A stretch of 64,000 nucleotides of DNA from Vitellaria paradoxa (Eukaryota > Streptophyta > Magnoliopsida > Ericales > Sapotaceae). Each line of letters starts with the position of its first letter. Positions within the stretch are counted from its first letter, which is position 1. Below the pieces are notes generated by a model. That model saw only the letters and a list, made by a program, of their open reading frames with translations. It was not told where the DNA came from and ran no database searches. The translations under genes and the position numbers were made by a program. Location: assembly GCA_019916065.1 (NCBI GenBank), contig CM034237.1, positions 43,940,485 to 44,004,484 of the forward strand, written 5' to 3'. Below, piece after piece: positions 23,068-32,807 of this stretch.

Positions 23068-23230
23068 CAAATCTTCGATCCTGCTTGCTACTCCGGCTCT
23101 CTCTCCCCCATAATCTGCAAGCTCACCCATCTCATCGTTCTCGACCTCTTTGAAAACAACTTCTTCGACCCAATTCCCCCTTCTCTCTCCTCTCTCCCCA
23201 ACCTCCAAACCCTCGTTCTCCGAAGGGAAT
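23068..23230 (+). pseudogene. Captured leucine-rich-repeat gene fragment
   Basis: Open for 54 codons. It reads DPACYSGSLSPIICKL, then THLIVLDLFENNFFDPIPP and SLSSLPNLQTLVLRR, and then a TGA at 23230-23232. The LxxLxLxxNxFxxPIPxSL pattern is a plant extracellular LRR. The 'DPA-YSGSL(S/T)P' start resembles the first repeats of LRR receptor-like proteins. GC content is much higher than in the flanks. The piece lies just inside the left inverted repeat with no start codon or signal peptide, which fits capture of an internal exon segment. Expression as a protein is unlikely. Confidence 0.75.
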
Positions 23231-23544
23231 GAAGCTCTGGTTCAGATTGACAACACAAGTTGTGTTTGTGACTGATCAAGGTCATTGTTTCCTCAATAAC
23301 TGGGGAAACAAAAAAGTTTTGCCCGTATATTATTTGTCATTGAGCTATTTTGTTGTTCTGGCAATCTAGTCTTTGCCTATGTATGTGAAAAGTTTGGTTG
23401 GAAGTTAGGGAAAAAGATTACTTCAATTCTTTTCATAGAAGAACTATTATATATACAGCTCGTGTGGGCGTCGACTGAGTGTTTAACTGATCATTGCAAG
23501 TTTTGCGTGTCATATTTATATTTTCTCCTTCGTGATTATTTTTT

Positions 23545-23839
23545 CTTTACTGGTTTATCTTCTGTGGGTCGGGAAGAAACCCGCAGCTGCTACCCGAAGG
23601 TGCGCACTGGGTGAAGTCCGCCCCGTGGACCAAGTCAGCAATGGCCTACGAGGTGGTAAACCAGCCTAGGCAAGCCCTGTCTGACCGGCTCGATCGAGGG
23701 GAGCTGTTAGAAGCCCGCCAAAGCGGTAACCCATCTTCCTTAATGAGAGTCGAACCTGGCACCACACGCAGCCCTGGCCCTTAGGCACCCCCAAACTCCC
23801 GCTCGACCACCCCCGAAGGGGCCTTTACTGGCTTATCTT
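23545..23839 (-). mobile_element. Au-like SINE (minus strand) with target duplication
   Basis: The SINE body is 23562-23822. The flanking duplication is CTTTACTGGTTTATCTT (23545-23561) and the same with one change at 23823-23839. On the minus strand it opens with a tRNA-like head (CCCCTTCGGGGGTGGTCGAG). It then has a B-box-like GGTTCGACTCTC, and then the shared core AGGGCTTGCCTAGGCTGGTT, also found at 56493-56756 and 62679-62942. It sits inside the Mutator-like element, so it is younger than that. Confidence 0.88.
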
Positions 23840-24367
23840 GGTGTTATTATGTGTTGAGTTAGAAGTTTTCAACCTTTCTCCATTTTATGTTCCAAGTGAT
23901 GTTCTGTGATTTCAAATTTTTATTGAGTTAAATGCCTAATAAAAGATGTTCTATTTATTTATTTATATGATTGGATTTTGAATTGCTTGGCGAGTATTCT
24001 AATTTTTAACATTTCCAAAATCATTTGCCATTGGGAAATATACTCTCATTTTAGATCTTTTTACCATTCTTGTTTCTATCATTAGAACAGGCTGCTTATA
24101 CACTAAGATGGTGCTAGATGCTATGAGCGGTCTTACCTATGATATACACTTTGTTGAATAGATTTAATTAAACAAAATGCCACTGTATGAGGATAAACAA
24201 AGTTTCTAAACAAAATAACAGAATATAAAAAATCAAAATTCTAAACTCACTAGTTCTCAGGAACAGGATGAATGGAAGGAAAATTTTCCTGTTAATTAAT
24301 TCACTGAGAAGTATTTACAGAAGAATGTCAGTACATGCAAATTTGGCTTATATATGCCCTATAAAAG

Positions 24368-24370
<3 letters not shown>
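23840..24370. other. Pack-MULE interior, no gene recognised
   Basis: AT-rich sequence between the SINE and a GA repeat. No coding signal. Confidence 0.45.

Positions 24371-24413
<43 letters not shown>
24371..24413. repeat. (GA)n microsatellite
   Basis: An uninterrupted GA dinucleotide run of 43 bases. Confidence 0.97.
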
Positions 24414-24414
<1 letters not shown>

Positions 24415-24830
24415 ATAACAGAAGGCGTTAAACAATGGCAATATGGTTTTCCCTATACAAATTAGCCAAAATGTGTGAATGTTTGGGTACAAGTTACCTC
24501 ATGGGCACAGAAATGGCCTATTGGCATTTAAAGTTCCACTACTAGCACATCTGCAATCTACATGATTTTTCCTTTCACAAAATGAGTGCTGTGTGTGCGC
24601 ATTTCGATGGTAAAAACAGTTTTCACTACAATCAACTGTTTCTCGGTATTATAGAAAGAAACAAAGAGAGTCCGGCTTTGATCAACCAAATTATGAAAGA
24701 CCAAAATTTAGAACTCAGATTAATTTAGGTCCTGAGCCTTAAAAACAAACTGAACGTGCAGATGAATTCAAGAGCGGGAAGAAAAGACTTCAATTAACAG
24801 TTGCCTAAATGTTCTCCATTTAATAGTGGC

Positions 24831-24992
24831 CTAAATGTCCTCGCCTGGAGGTAATTCTGCAAGCTTTGGCAGAGTGCCAAGTACATGTTCCATATCGAAA
24901 CGAACCTCAATGTTGCGAATGCCATACCCGACTATCATAAGCCAATAAAGCAGTTTAGCAAGTTCATGAGCACTAGTCTCTGTGACACTTGT
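24831..24992 (-). pseudogene. Captured terminal exon of an unidentified gene
   Basis: Read on the minus strand, an acceptor-like ...GGTTCATAG is followed by 53 uninterrupted codons and a TAG. The peptide includes TSAHELAKLLYWLMIVGYGI, then RNIEVRFDMEHVLGTLPKLA, and ends ELPPGEDI. The composition looks like real protein and the exon ends cleanly, but I do not recognise the family. It lies inside the Mutator-like element with no matching upstream exon found to the right, so it is most simply a captured last exon with part of its intron. An alternative is the remnant of a resident gene that predates the element. Confidence 0.55.
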
Positions 24993-25958
24993 CTATGAAC
25001 CACATACACCAAATCTCAATGTCAGCCCAAAAAAACAACGCCATTCAAAGAGATTATAGTCAGTCTGATGCTTCCTTAAGCAGATAAATTTATTTTTTTA
25101 TAGCAAAAAGTTAAGCCTGATGCGGTAAAAGCTATCAGAGTCATCTAACAAATTAACTTCTCTCTACAGCGTGGATGCAAAAACGATTGCTTCATTTATT
25201 TATTCCAATTGCTCAAACAGTTCAGAAAACAACTGGCGTTGGTTAGTTTTGGACATCTTTAGTTGTGATCTTCACAAGAAAATAAATTCTAGGGCAGTGG
25301 ATGCTTTTGATTTGGTTGACAAAAATAATAATATAACATTTAAGGACATATTTTTCTGTGTACCCGGCGCATAATCTGGCACATCCTGCATGGTCATAAG
25401 AGCAAGGTTCAACATAAGATAAGAGCTGAAGAAGAGCGAGTCATTTAACACTTGTATTCTCGATCCAATTCATTCTCTGGCTCTGTCCCAAACTTCCCCC
25501 CAGCTTGAGTGAGTTGAACAAGGGTTTTTCTTGAATTTTTGAGTACAGGTAACTGTTTTTAGTAATATCTGGTTTCAATTCAAGTCACTTTTTCGCAGCC
25601 GAGTTTTGGAGATATTTGTTGACGGGTAGCTGTTGTTGACATCTGGCATGAAGAAGGTAAGCAACATTGGTGGTTGTTCTGATCTTTTAGTTCAGAGGCT
25701 TGATGTTCGTGCTTTCCAGATGAGAAGAGAGTTCTTTTGCCCTTCCTCCCCCAGTTGATTGTAGATTGGTGAATGGTTTTTTGTTTTCTAAAGATCGAAA
25801 GTTTTGCCATATGGGTTTTATGATTTTAGGTTTTTTGTGCAATTTTTTTGAGAGGGCAAAACTCAAGTCTTTTTTATGGATTGTAATTAGCTTTGGATGG
25901 TTTATTTGCTAGGACTTTTATCTGTTAATCTATTATTGCGTTGTGGATTATGTCACCT
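24993..25958. other. Pack-MULE interior left of copia insertion
   Basis: Mixed-composition sequence with intron-like stretches (for example an acceptor-like run ending CTCTCTACAG at 25174). No exon could be assigned. Part may be captured intron or UTR. Confidence 0.4.
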
Positions 25959-26237
25959 TGTTGAATAAATTTGTTATTTTCTTTTTTCAGTTGTCCTAGT
26001 CTTTAGGCTTGCAACTGTCCTAGTCTTTAGGCCTATAGTATTGGGTTTACAGGCTTTACCTAGTCTTTAGTAGTTTGTTAAGTAGTTCCTATTTTATGCT
26101 ATTATTCATTGAACATAGGCCTATTTAAAGGCTAGCTGATTAGTCGAATAAAGTGTACTGGTTTTGTTCCACTTTCTCTCTTAAGTAATAGCAGTTCCAT
26201 CTTATAATTCTCTGCTTTCTTCTGTTTTTCAGTAACA
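25959..26237 (+). repeat. Copia 5' LTR
   Basis: 279 bp. It contains a short internal direct repeat, TGTCCTAGTCTTTAGGC, at about 25991 and 26017, present in both LTRs. Confidence 0.92.
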
Positions 26238-26263
26238 GTAGTATCAGAGCCAGCAGTACTCAA

Positions 26264-27240
26264 ATGGCTTCTGAAAATTTTGTGCAGCCAGTCATTCCAC
26301 GTTTTGATGCTCACTATGACCATTGGAGCATGTTGATGGAGAATTTCTTGAGATCGAAAGAGTATTGGCATGTGGTTGAATCTGGTGTTACAACACCTAC
26401 TGCTGGAATGGCACTCATAGACACACAAAAATCAGAGATGGAGGGGCTGAAGTTAAAAGATTTGAAAGCAAAAAATTACCTTTTCTAAGCCATTGATCGC
26501 TCAATCTTGGAAACTATCTTTTGCAAGGACACTGCCAAGGATATTTAGGATTCCATGAAGAAAAAGTATAAATGCTCAGCTTCAGCAAAGAGGTAGCAGC
26601 TTCAAACACTTCGTACGGAGTTCGAAACACTCAAAATGAAGTCTGGAGAGTCAATCATAGATTATTTTTCACGAGTCATGGCAATCACCAACAGGATGTG
26701 GATGTACGGCAACAAGTCAAAGGATGTCATTATAATTGAAAAGATCCTCAGATCCTTAACATCAAAATTCAACCTTGTTGTTGGTGCTATTGAGAAGTCC
26801 AAGAATATAAATGAACTTTCACTTGATGAGCTGCAGAGTTCTTTGCTGGTGTGTGAACAAAAGCTCAAGCAACAAGAAAATGAGGAGCAAGCATTGAAGG
26901 CTTCAACAGGAAATCATTTAACATCTAAAGGTGGTAAAGGCAGAGCTAAAGATAGAAGAAGCAACGATCATGAAAACCAATAGCAGCAGTAGCATCGAGA
27001 AAATCAATCTCGAGGAAGAGGAAGAGGAATGGGATGAGGAGGCCATCATTCAACATCTCATAGACCAAAGTCAGCAAACAAGTCAAATGTTGAATGTTAC
27101 AGATGTCATAAGTATGGCCATTATCAATCAGAATGTCGAACTAATCTAAATAAGCAAAATGGAGAGGAAACAACTAACTTTGTAGAAAAGAAAGAAGAGG
27201 TGTCTCTTTTGATGGTGTGTCATGTGAATGAAGAAACATA
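26264..27240 (+). pseudogene. Copia gag, disrupted
   Basis: Starts MASENFVQPVIPRFDAHYDHW, a typical copia gag N-terminus. Stops occur at 26486, 26548, 26596 and 26981. The core continues at 26636-26980 (SIIDYFSRVMAITNRM, LSLDELQSSLLVCEQ). A complete zinc knuckle, CYRCHKYGHYQSEC, is readable in another frame near 27098-27139. Confidence 0.85.
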
Positions 27241-28830
27241 ACAAAACTTGTGGTATTTAAATACCAGTTGTAGCAACCACATGTGTGGAGATAAAGAAGC
27301 TTTTTTTGAACTAGATGAATCCTTTCGCAACACTGTCAAGTTTGGTAACAACTCCACAATATCTGTCATGGGAAAAAGGAAGAATCACTTTGCAAAGCAA
27401 AGTGCAAAGCAAAGGAAATACAACTCACACTATCTCAAATGTCCTTTTTGTTCCAGATTTAAAAACCAACTTACTTAGTGTGGGTCAGTTGCAAGAGAAA
27501 GGGTACGAAATCTTCATAAAAAATGGAGTATGCAAAATTCAAGATACAAAACTGGGCTTAATTGCTTAGGTTAACATGACAGCAAATCGTATGTTTCCGC
27601 TTTATCTCCAAAACATCACTCATTCATGCTTTTCAGCAAAACTGAAGGACGCAACATGGCTATGGCATGCTCGGTACAGTCACCTGAATATTGGTGGGTT
27701 GAAGACACTACAGCAAAAAAAAAAAAAAAAAATGGTCATTGGCCTTCCTCCAACTTTAGTTTCTTCTGCAGTTTGTGGAGATTGTGTTGTTAGCAAACAA
27801 CATCGAGACCTATTTCCAACAAAAAAAACACGAAGAGCAAGAAAATTATTAGAGATTGTGCATTTTGACATTTGCGGGCCCATTAATCCTATTTCCAATA
27901 GAGGTAAATGATACATTCTTACTTTCATTGACTATTTTAGTCGGAAAACATGGGTTTATTTCTTACAGGAGAAGTCTGAGGCCCTAGCAGCTTTCAAAAA
28001 CTATAAAGCAATGTTTGAGAAAGAAGCTGAAACTTCTATACAAGTGCTACGTACAGATCGTGGAGGGGAGTATAACTCGGATGAATTTGCAGATTTTTAT
28101 GACAGGCATGGCATTAAACGACAACTGACAATAGCCTACTCCCCCCAACAAAATGGAGTTAGTGAAAAAAAGAATTGCATAATTATGAACATGGCAAAAA
28201 ACTTATTAGTAATGAGCAAAGTTCCGAAGAATTTATAGCCAGAAGCCGTCAACTGGAGTGTTCACATTTTAAATAGAAGTCCAACACTATCTGTCTAAAA
28301 TGTGACGCCTAAGGAAACATGGAGCGGGCGGAAACCATCAGCAGATCATTTCATAATTTTTGGGTGTATTTCATCTGCACACGTACTAGATGAAAAGAGA
28401 AGAAAGTTAGATGACAAAGGAGAAAAATGCATTTTTTGGGTGTTAGTGATCAATCAAAAGCCTACAAATTGTATAATCCTAACACCAAGAAAATTTTCAT
28501 TAGCCGAGATGTGGTCTTTGATGAAGAAAACTTTTGGCCTTGGAATAAAGATAGAGCTAAGCAACATATACTTGCAGATTTTGATGAAGATGAGAGGCAG
28601 CAACATGCAAGAAATCCACCACAACAATTTATAATTCAAGATGAGTCAGTAGCAGCTCAAAGTTCACCTGCAACAACCACGAATCAGAAGTCACCTCGAA
28701 TAAGAAGAAAACCTGCGTGGATGGCTAATTATGAGGTAACAGGGATTTATCAATCTAATGATCCACTTGTTCATTTTGCCTTGTTTTCAGATTGTGATCC
28801 AGTGACTTTCAAAGAGGCTGTCAAATAACT
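27241..28830 (+). pseudogene. Copia protease and integrase, disrupted
   Basis: The protease begins WYLNTSCSNHMCGDKEAFF at about 27251, with Asn where the catalytic Asp is expected. The GAG-pre-integrase zinc region reads LWHARYSHLNIGGLKTLQQ (about 27661) and is followed by an 18-base A run (27714-27731) inside the frame. The integrase core reads HFDICGPINP, then IDYFSRKTWVYF and RTDRGGEYNSDEFADF, then YSPQQNGVSEKKN. Stops at 27909, 28236 and 28297 and a frameshift near 28440 break it. The tail reads VVFDEENFWPW. Confidence 0.88.
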
Positions 28831-30330
28831 AAAAGGGAGAACAACAATGAATGAAGAAATAGTAACCATTGAAAGAAATGATACTTGGGAGTTAACTGAA
28901 CTTCCAAAAAGGGAAAAAAGTGATTGATGTGAAGTGGGTTTACAAGACTAATTAAATGAAAATGGTGAAGTTGACAAATATAAGGTGTGTTTGGTCGTTA
29001 AAGGCTACAAGTAAAAGTTTGGTGTTGATTACAAAGAAGTTTTGCTTCAGTAGCTCGGCATGATACGATTAGATTGGTGATAGCTTTGGCAGCACAAAAT
29101 TCTTGGCCCATCTTCCAATTGGATGTGAAATCAGCATTTTTGTATGGTGACCTTCAAGAAGAGGTATTCATCAATCAACCTCCTGGGTATGTAAAGCTTG
29201 GAAGTGAAAATAAGGTTTATAAACTCAAAAAGGCATTATACGGGCTAAAACAAGCTCCATGCGCTTGGTATAGTCGTATTGAAGCCTATTTTTTAAAACA
29301 AGGATTTCAAAAATGTCCATATGAGCATACACTCTTTGTTAAGATTAGAGAAGATGGAAAGATGCTCATCGTGTGCTTATATGTTGATGATTTAATTCAT
29401 ATCGGAAATGATATTGCAATGTTTGAGAGATTTAAACAATTCATGAAGCTTGAGTTTGACATGTCTGATCTTGGAAAGATGTACTACTTTCTTGGTATTG
29501 AAGTGGTGCAATCTGCAACAGGAATTTTTATTTCACAAAGAAAATATGTGCAAGATGTTCTATCTAGGTTTCAAATGAAAAAATGTAATCTTGTGGGTAC
29601 GCCAGCTGAGTTTGGATTGAAGTTAAACAAAGATCATGAAAGGAAGAAAGTGGAGAGCAGACTCTATAAGTAAATTGTGGGTAGTCTGATGTATTTAACT
29701 ATAACAAGGCCCGACATTATGCACTCTGTAAGTCTGATTAGTAGGTATATGGAAAATCCAACAGAGAAACATCTTTTAGCTGTTAAGAGAATCCTTCGGT
29801 ACTTGCAAGAAACCAAAGCTTTTGGGCTGTTCTACAAGAAGAGCACAAGGATAGATTTAATTGGATTCACTGATGGTGATTACGCAGGAGATTAAGATGA
29901 TAGGAAAAGTATTTCAAGTTATGTTTTTATGCTGGGTTCAGGAGCTATAATATAGTCATCAAAGAAGCAACCAATTGTCACTTTATCAACAACTGAAGCC
30001 GAATTTGTTGCTGCAACCTCATGTGCATGTCAAGCGATTTGGTTGAAGAAAATTCTTGATGAGTTACAGTTCAAGCAAGCAGGAGCTATTGCAATTTATT
30101 GTGACAACAGTTCAGCAATCAAACTCTCCAAAAATCCTATTCTACATGAAAGGGGCAAGCATATAGATGTGAAATATCATTATTTGCGGGATCTTATAAA
30201 GGATGGAGAAATAGAGCTCATCTACTGCAAAGTGAAAACCAGCTTGCTGACAAATTCACAAAAGCCCTCAAATTGCCATCTTTTGTAAAACTGAGGAAAC
30301 TATTTGGAGTCTGTTTAATAGATAGTTCAA
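28830..30330 (+). pseudogene. Copia reverse transcriptase and RNase H, disrupted
   Basis: RT is open at 29074-29673: FQLDVKSAFLYGDLQEEVF, KALYGLKQAPCAWY and an intact YVDD at 29380-29391. RNase H follows after a stop at 29671 ([48 protein letters not shown]). Stops also occur at 29893 and 29954, with a frameshift near 30230. Upstream of 29074 the RT N-terminus is frame-broken. Confidence 0.88.
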
Positions 30331-30389
30331 TTTGAGGGAGGGAAATTTTGTTTAAACTGAATGTTTACACATTAGTTTGAGGGAGGGAA

Positions 30390-30669
30390 TGTTGAATAAA
30401 TTTGTTATTTTCTTGTTTCGGTTATCCTAGTCTTTAGGCCTGCAGCTGTCCTAGTCTTTAGGCTTATAGTATTGGGTTTACAGGTTTTACCTCGTCTTTA
30501 GTAGTTTGTTAAGTAGTCCTTATTTTTATGCTGTTATTCCTTTAACATAAGCCTATTTAAAGGCTAGCTGATTAGTCAAATAAAGTGTACTGGTTTTGTT
30601 CCACTTTCTCTCTTAAGTAATATTAGTTCCATCTTATAATTCTCTGTTCTCTTCTGTTTTTCAGTAACA
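30390..30669 (+). repeat. Copia 3' LTR
   Basis: A 280-bp direct repeat of 25959-26237 with about 20 differences by eye. Confidence 0.92.
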
Positions 30670-30875
30670 TAGCTCTGCTAATGGGAAATTTTCAGAAACT
30701 GTTATGCAAGAAGCTATTAAGATAGGTCTCTGTACAAATCATCCTCGACGGTTTAACTCAGCTCGAGGTCGTCGAATTCAGCTAAAACTCGCTCACTAGA
30801 ACACTAGAATGCTGGTTCTTTTTTCTCTTGTCGCTGCAATAAGTCGACCTCGCCAACAGCAGCTTGACACGTGTC

Positions 30876-31010
30876 CAGGTTTGGAAACCCACAAATCGCC
30901 TTGTCATTGGTCTAGGTTTCAACAGATTGGAAGGCGATCTGGGTTTCAGCAAGAAACCATCTCTGAGAGGGCTGTTTCTTGACAGGAATTTCCTGAATGG
31001 GACGCCATCG
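30876..31010 (+). pseudogene. Second captured LRR-like fragment
   Basis: Reads LVIGLGFNRLEGDLGFSKK, then PSLRGLFLDRNFLNGTPS. The spacing LxFNxLxGxLxF...PSLRxLFLDxNxLNG fits leucine-rich repeats and would follow the 23068-23230 piece in the same gene family. It lies just inside the right inverted repeat. The frame stays open to 31174, but the LRR pattern is lost after about 31010. Support is moderate. Confidence 0.5.
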
Positions 31011-31269
31011 AAGGGTTTCCTCTCCCATGTGACTTCAGTAAAGAGAGAGAAAGTAACAACTGAACTGCAGGGGTTAGCAATCGATTTCGCTCTCTTGGTG
31101 TCTGCAACGGCATCTCAGCTTCTCCGTCAACGGCGATGTCGAGATTCTCCGGCTATGGGGTTGGGTTTTGTCTGAACTTGAAGTAGTAGACATAGAGATG
31201 TCAGAGAACCATAGCGGTGACGATGAAGTGTTAAAAGGGCAAAACTTGGGATATTGAAAAAATATTTTG

Positions 31270-31416
31270 GTTTATGTGATCATTTTAGTAGAAATTTTAA
31301 CGACATTTAGATGTTAGTAACATCTCAAAATAAAAAAATATTTGTAATTTTTAAATATTGAATAAAGTCTATGTGTAATTACTTATATGTTTAAGGAATT
31401 TATGTGTTATTTACCC
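31270..31416 (-). repeat. Right terminal inverted repeat of Mutator-like element
   Basis: The reverse complement begins GGGTAAATAACACATAAAT and parallels 22813 onward. Confidence 0.6.
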
Positions 31417-31473
31417 TAACTATAATATATGATTAGAGATTGAATTCAAATTATTAATGCCCAAGATGTCCAT

Positions 31474-31864
31474 GAGCCTGTTTGGAGGAACAAAAAAAAG
31501 GCAAAAAAGTACTAAAAATAGCATTTTGTAACTTTTGGTATGTTTGGTGAAACCACAATTTTTCTTACTTTTCTGCTCTACTGTAGTAATTTATCCTACA
31601 AAAAATTTTACCAAGCACATAAAAATTGTCATTTTTTTGCTCTGTTATAGTAAAAAGCTTACCAAATACACAAAAAGTTATCACTTATTTACTCTGCTAC
31701 AGTAAAAAGTTTACCAAATACCTAAAAGTAGTAAAAAATTACTAAAAAATAAATTTTGTTCCACCAAACACACCAAAAAATTATAACTACCAAAAAAAAA
31801 AAAAACACAAAAAACTATCAAAAATTTTATCTTTTTGCTCTTTTTTGAACCTCCAAACAGGCTC
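31474..31864. mobile_element. MITE, family A copy 2
   Basis: 391 bp with inverted ends GAGCCTGTTTGG / CCAAACAGGCTC, which extend imperfectly to about 40 bp. CAT flanks it on both sides (31471-31473, 31865-31867). The interior shares CTGCTACAGTA and ACCAAATACCTAAAAGT phrases with 21100-21437. Confidence 0.72.
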
Positions 31865-32390
31865 CATATATCCCTTTAAAGGAATTAGCCACCTTAGTTC
31901 TAAAATTACCAAGTTAAAACGAGTATGATTCACCAACCTCCTATAAACAAACATGAACAATACTAATGGGTCTAAAAATAAACAGCACACGCAACTATAT
32001 AATAGGATACGTTATTAATTAATATTATTTTTTTTAATAGAGTATAGAATGCAGAAAACATGTAACGCCCAACCTTAATTTAGGATAATTAATTTTTATT
32101 ACATCATATGATCAATAATTGTAACACTTTTTAGTTTACGACGAATCCCGTAATTCTTAATTTAACATGTGAGGTTTAATATTACATTCCTCTCAATTTT
32201 TATTTGGAAAAGTGGATAAACGGAAAAGTAAAGGAAAAGAAAGGGGAGAGAAGAAGAATAAAGTAAAGTACAAAATGTTAATTAATAATTTTTTTGGAAT
32301 AGATGGGAAAAGAGAACGGAGAGATTAATAGTTAATTTAGGATGGAAAGAGATTTAAAAATTGTGATTAAAAATATCATTATTGTTTTAA

Positions 32391-32416
32391 ATATATATAT
32401 ATATATATATATATAT
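32391..32416. repeat. (AT)n microsatellite
   Basis: An AT dinucleotide run. Similar runs occur near 37004, 43567, 44693, 45055, 45680, 49121, 49577, 51318 and 58744. Confidence 0.95.
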
Positions 32417-32499
32417 TTTTAACGAATATTTGTAAAAATAATAAAAAGATATTAAAAGTAACGTGAAAAAATATATATAATTAAAAAATTGAAGGCCAT

Positions 32500-32807
32500 T
32501 CCAGTTTACAAGGATTCGCATTGCATCTCAAATTGGAGATTTTCTCCTCCATATTTTTGTTCGTCGGACTTACAAGATTAGCTCTGATGACAACTCCAGA
32601 CGATTATTTCACCCCTCTCGCTCTCTCGTAAACCCCTAATTCTTCTTCTTCTTCATAAGTCGATTTTGTGTTAGTGTGGCTAGGGTTTCTATGTTGGTCG
32701 ATTCAAATATGACGATGTTCCGTTCACCGCTTTACCACATTTGATTGCTCGGCTGCTCCATCGTTCGACGAGCTTTTGGGAGATTTAGAGTCTCAGTTGA
32801 ACTTCTC
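32500..32807 (+). promoter_or_regulatory. Proximal 5' region / 5' UTR of SAM-domain gene
   Basis: GC content rises sharply after about 32510. Plant 5'-leader features are present: a pyrimidine patch (CTTCTTCTTCTTC, 32641-32654), AAACCCCTAAT at 32630 and CTAGGGTTTC at 32680, which is a telo-box in reverse. Two short upstream frames precede the main ATG: one of 14 codons starts at 32588 and one of 17 codons starts near 32691. No TATA box is clear and the transcription start is not fixed. Confidence 0.5.

Larger units (their letters stand above)
25959..30669 (+). mobile_element. Full-length dead Ty1/copia retrotransposon
   Basis: A 4.7-kb element with LTRs of 279 bp (25959-26237) and 280 bp (30390-30669), both starting TGTTGAATAAATTTG and ending CAGTAACA. 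The PBS TAGTATCAGAGC (26239-26250) is one base off the initiator tRNA-Met site. A polypurine tract TTTGAGGGAGGGAA lies at 30376-30389, with a second copy at 30332-30345. The internal order is gag-PR-IN-RT-RH. The flanking five bases (CACCT, TAGCT) match at only 3 of 5, so the duplication is mutated or absent. LTR divergence is about 7% by eye. Confidence 0.9.
22813..31416. mobile_element. Pack-MULE-like element carrying gene fragments, invaded by SINE and copia
   Basis: The left end (22813 to about 22960) and the right end (about 31270-31416) are long imperfect inverted repeats. Both start G(A/G)GTAAAT, share AATTACAC about 37-45 bases in, then TTTAAAAATTA, then GTTACTAACA. They are bracketed by a near-match 9-bp duplication. 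The interior carries host-gene pieces: leucine-rich-repeat fragments at 23068-23230 and about 30876-31010 on +, and a terminal exon at 24831-24992 on -. No transposase is visible. Subtracting the copia (4.7 kb) and the SINE leaves about 3.6 kb. This structure fits a Pack-MULE. The repeats are diverged, so it is old. Confidence 0.62.
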
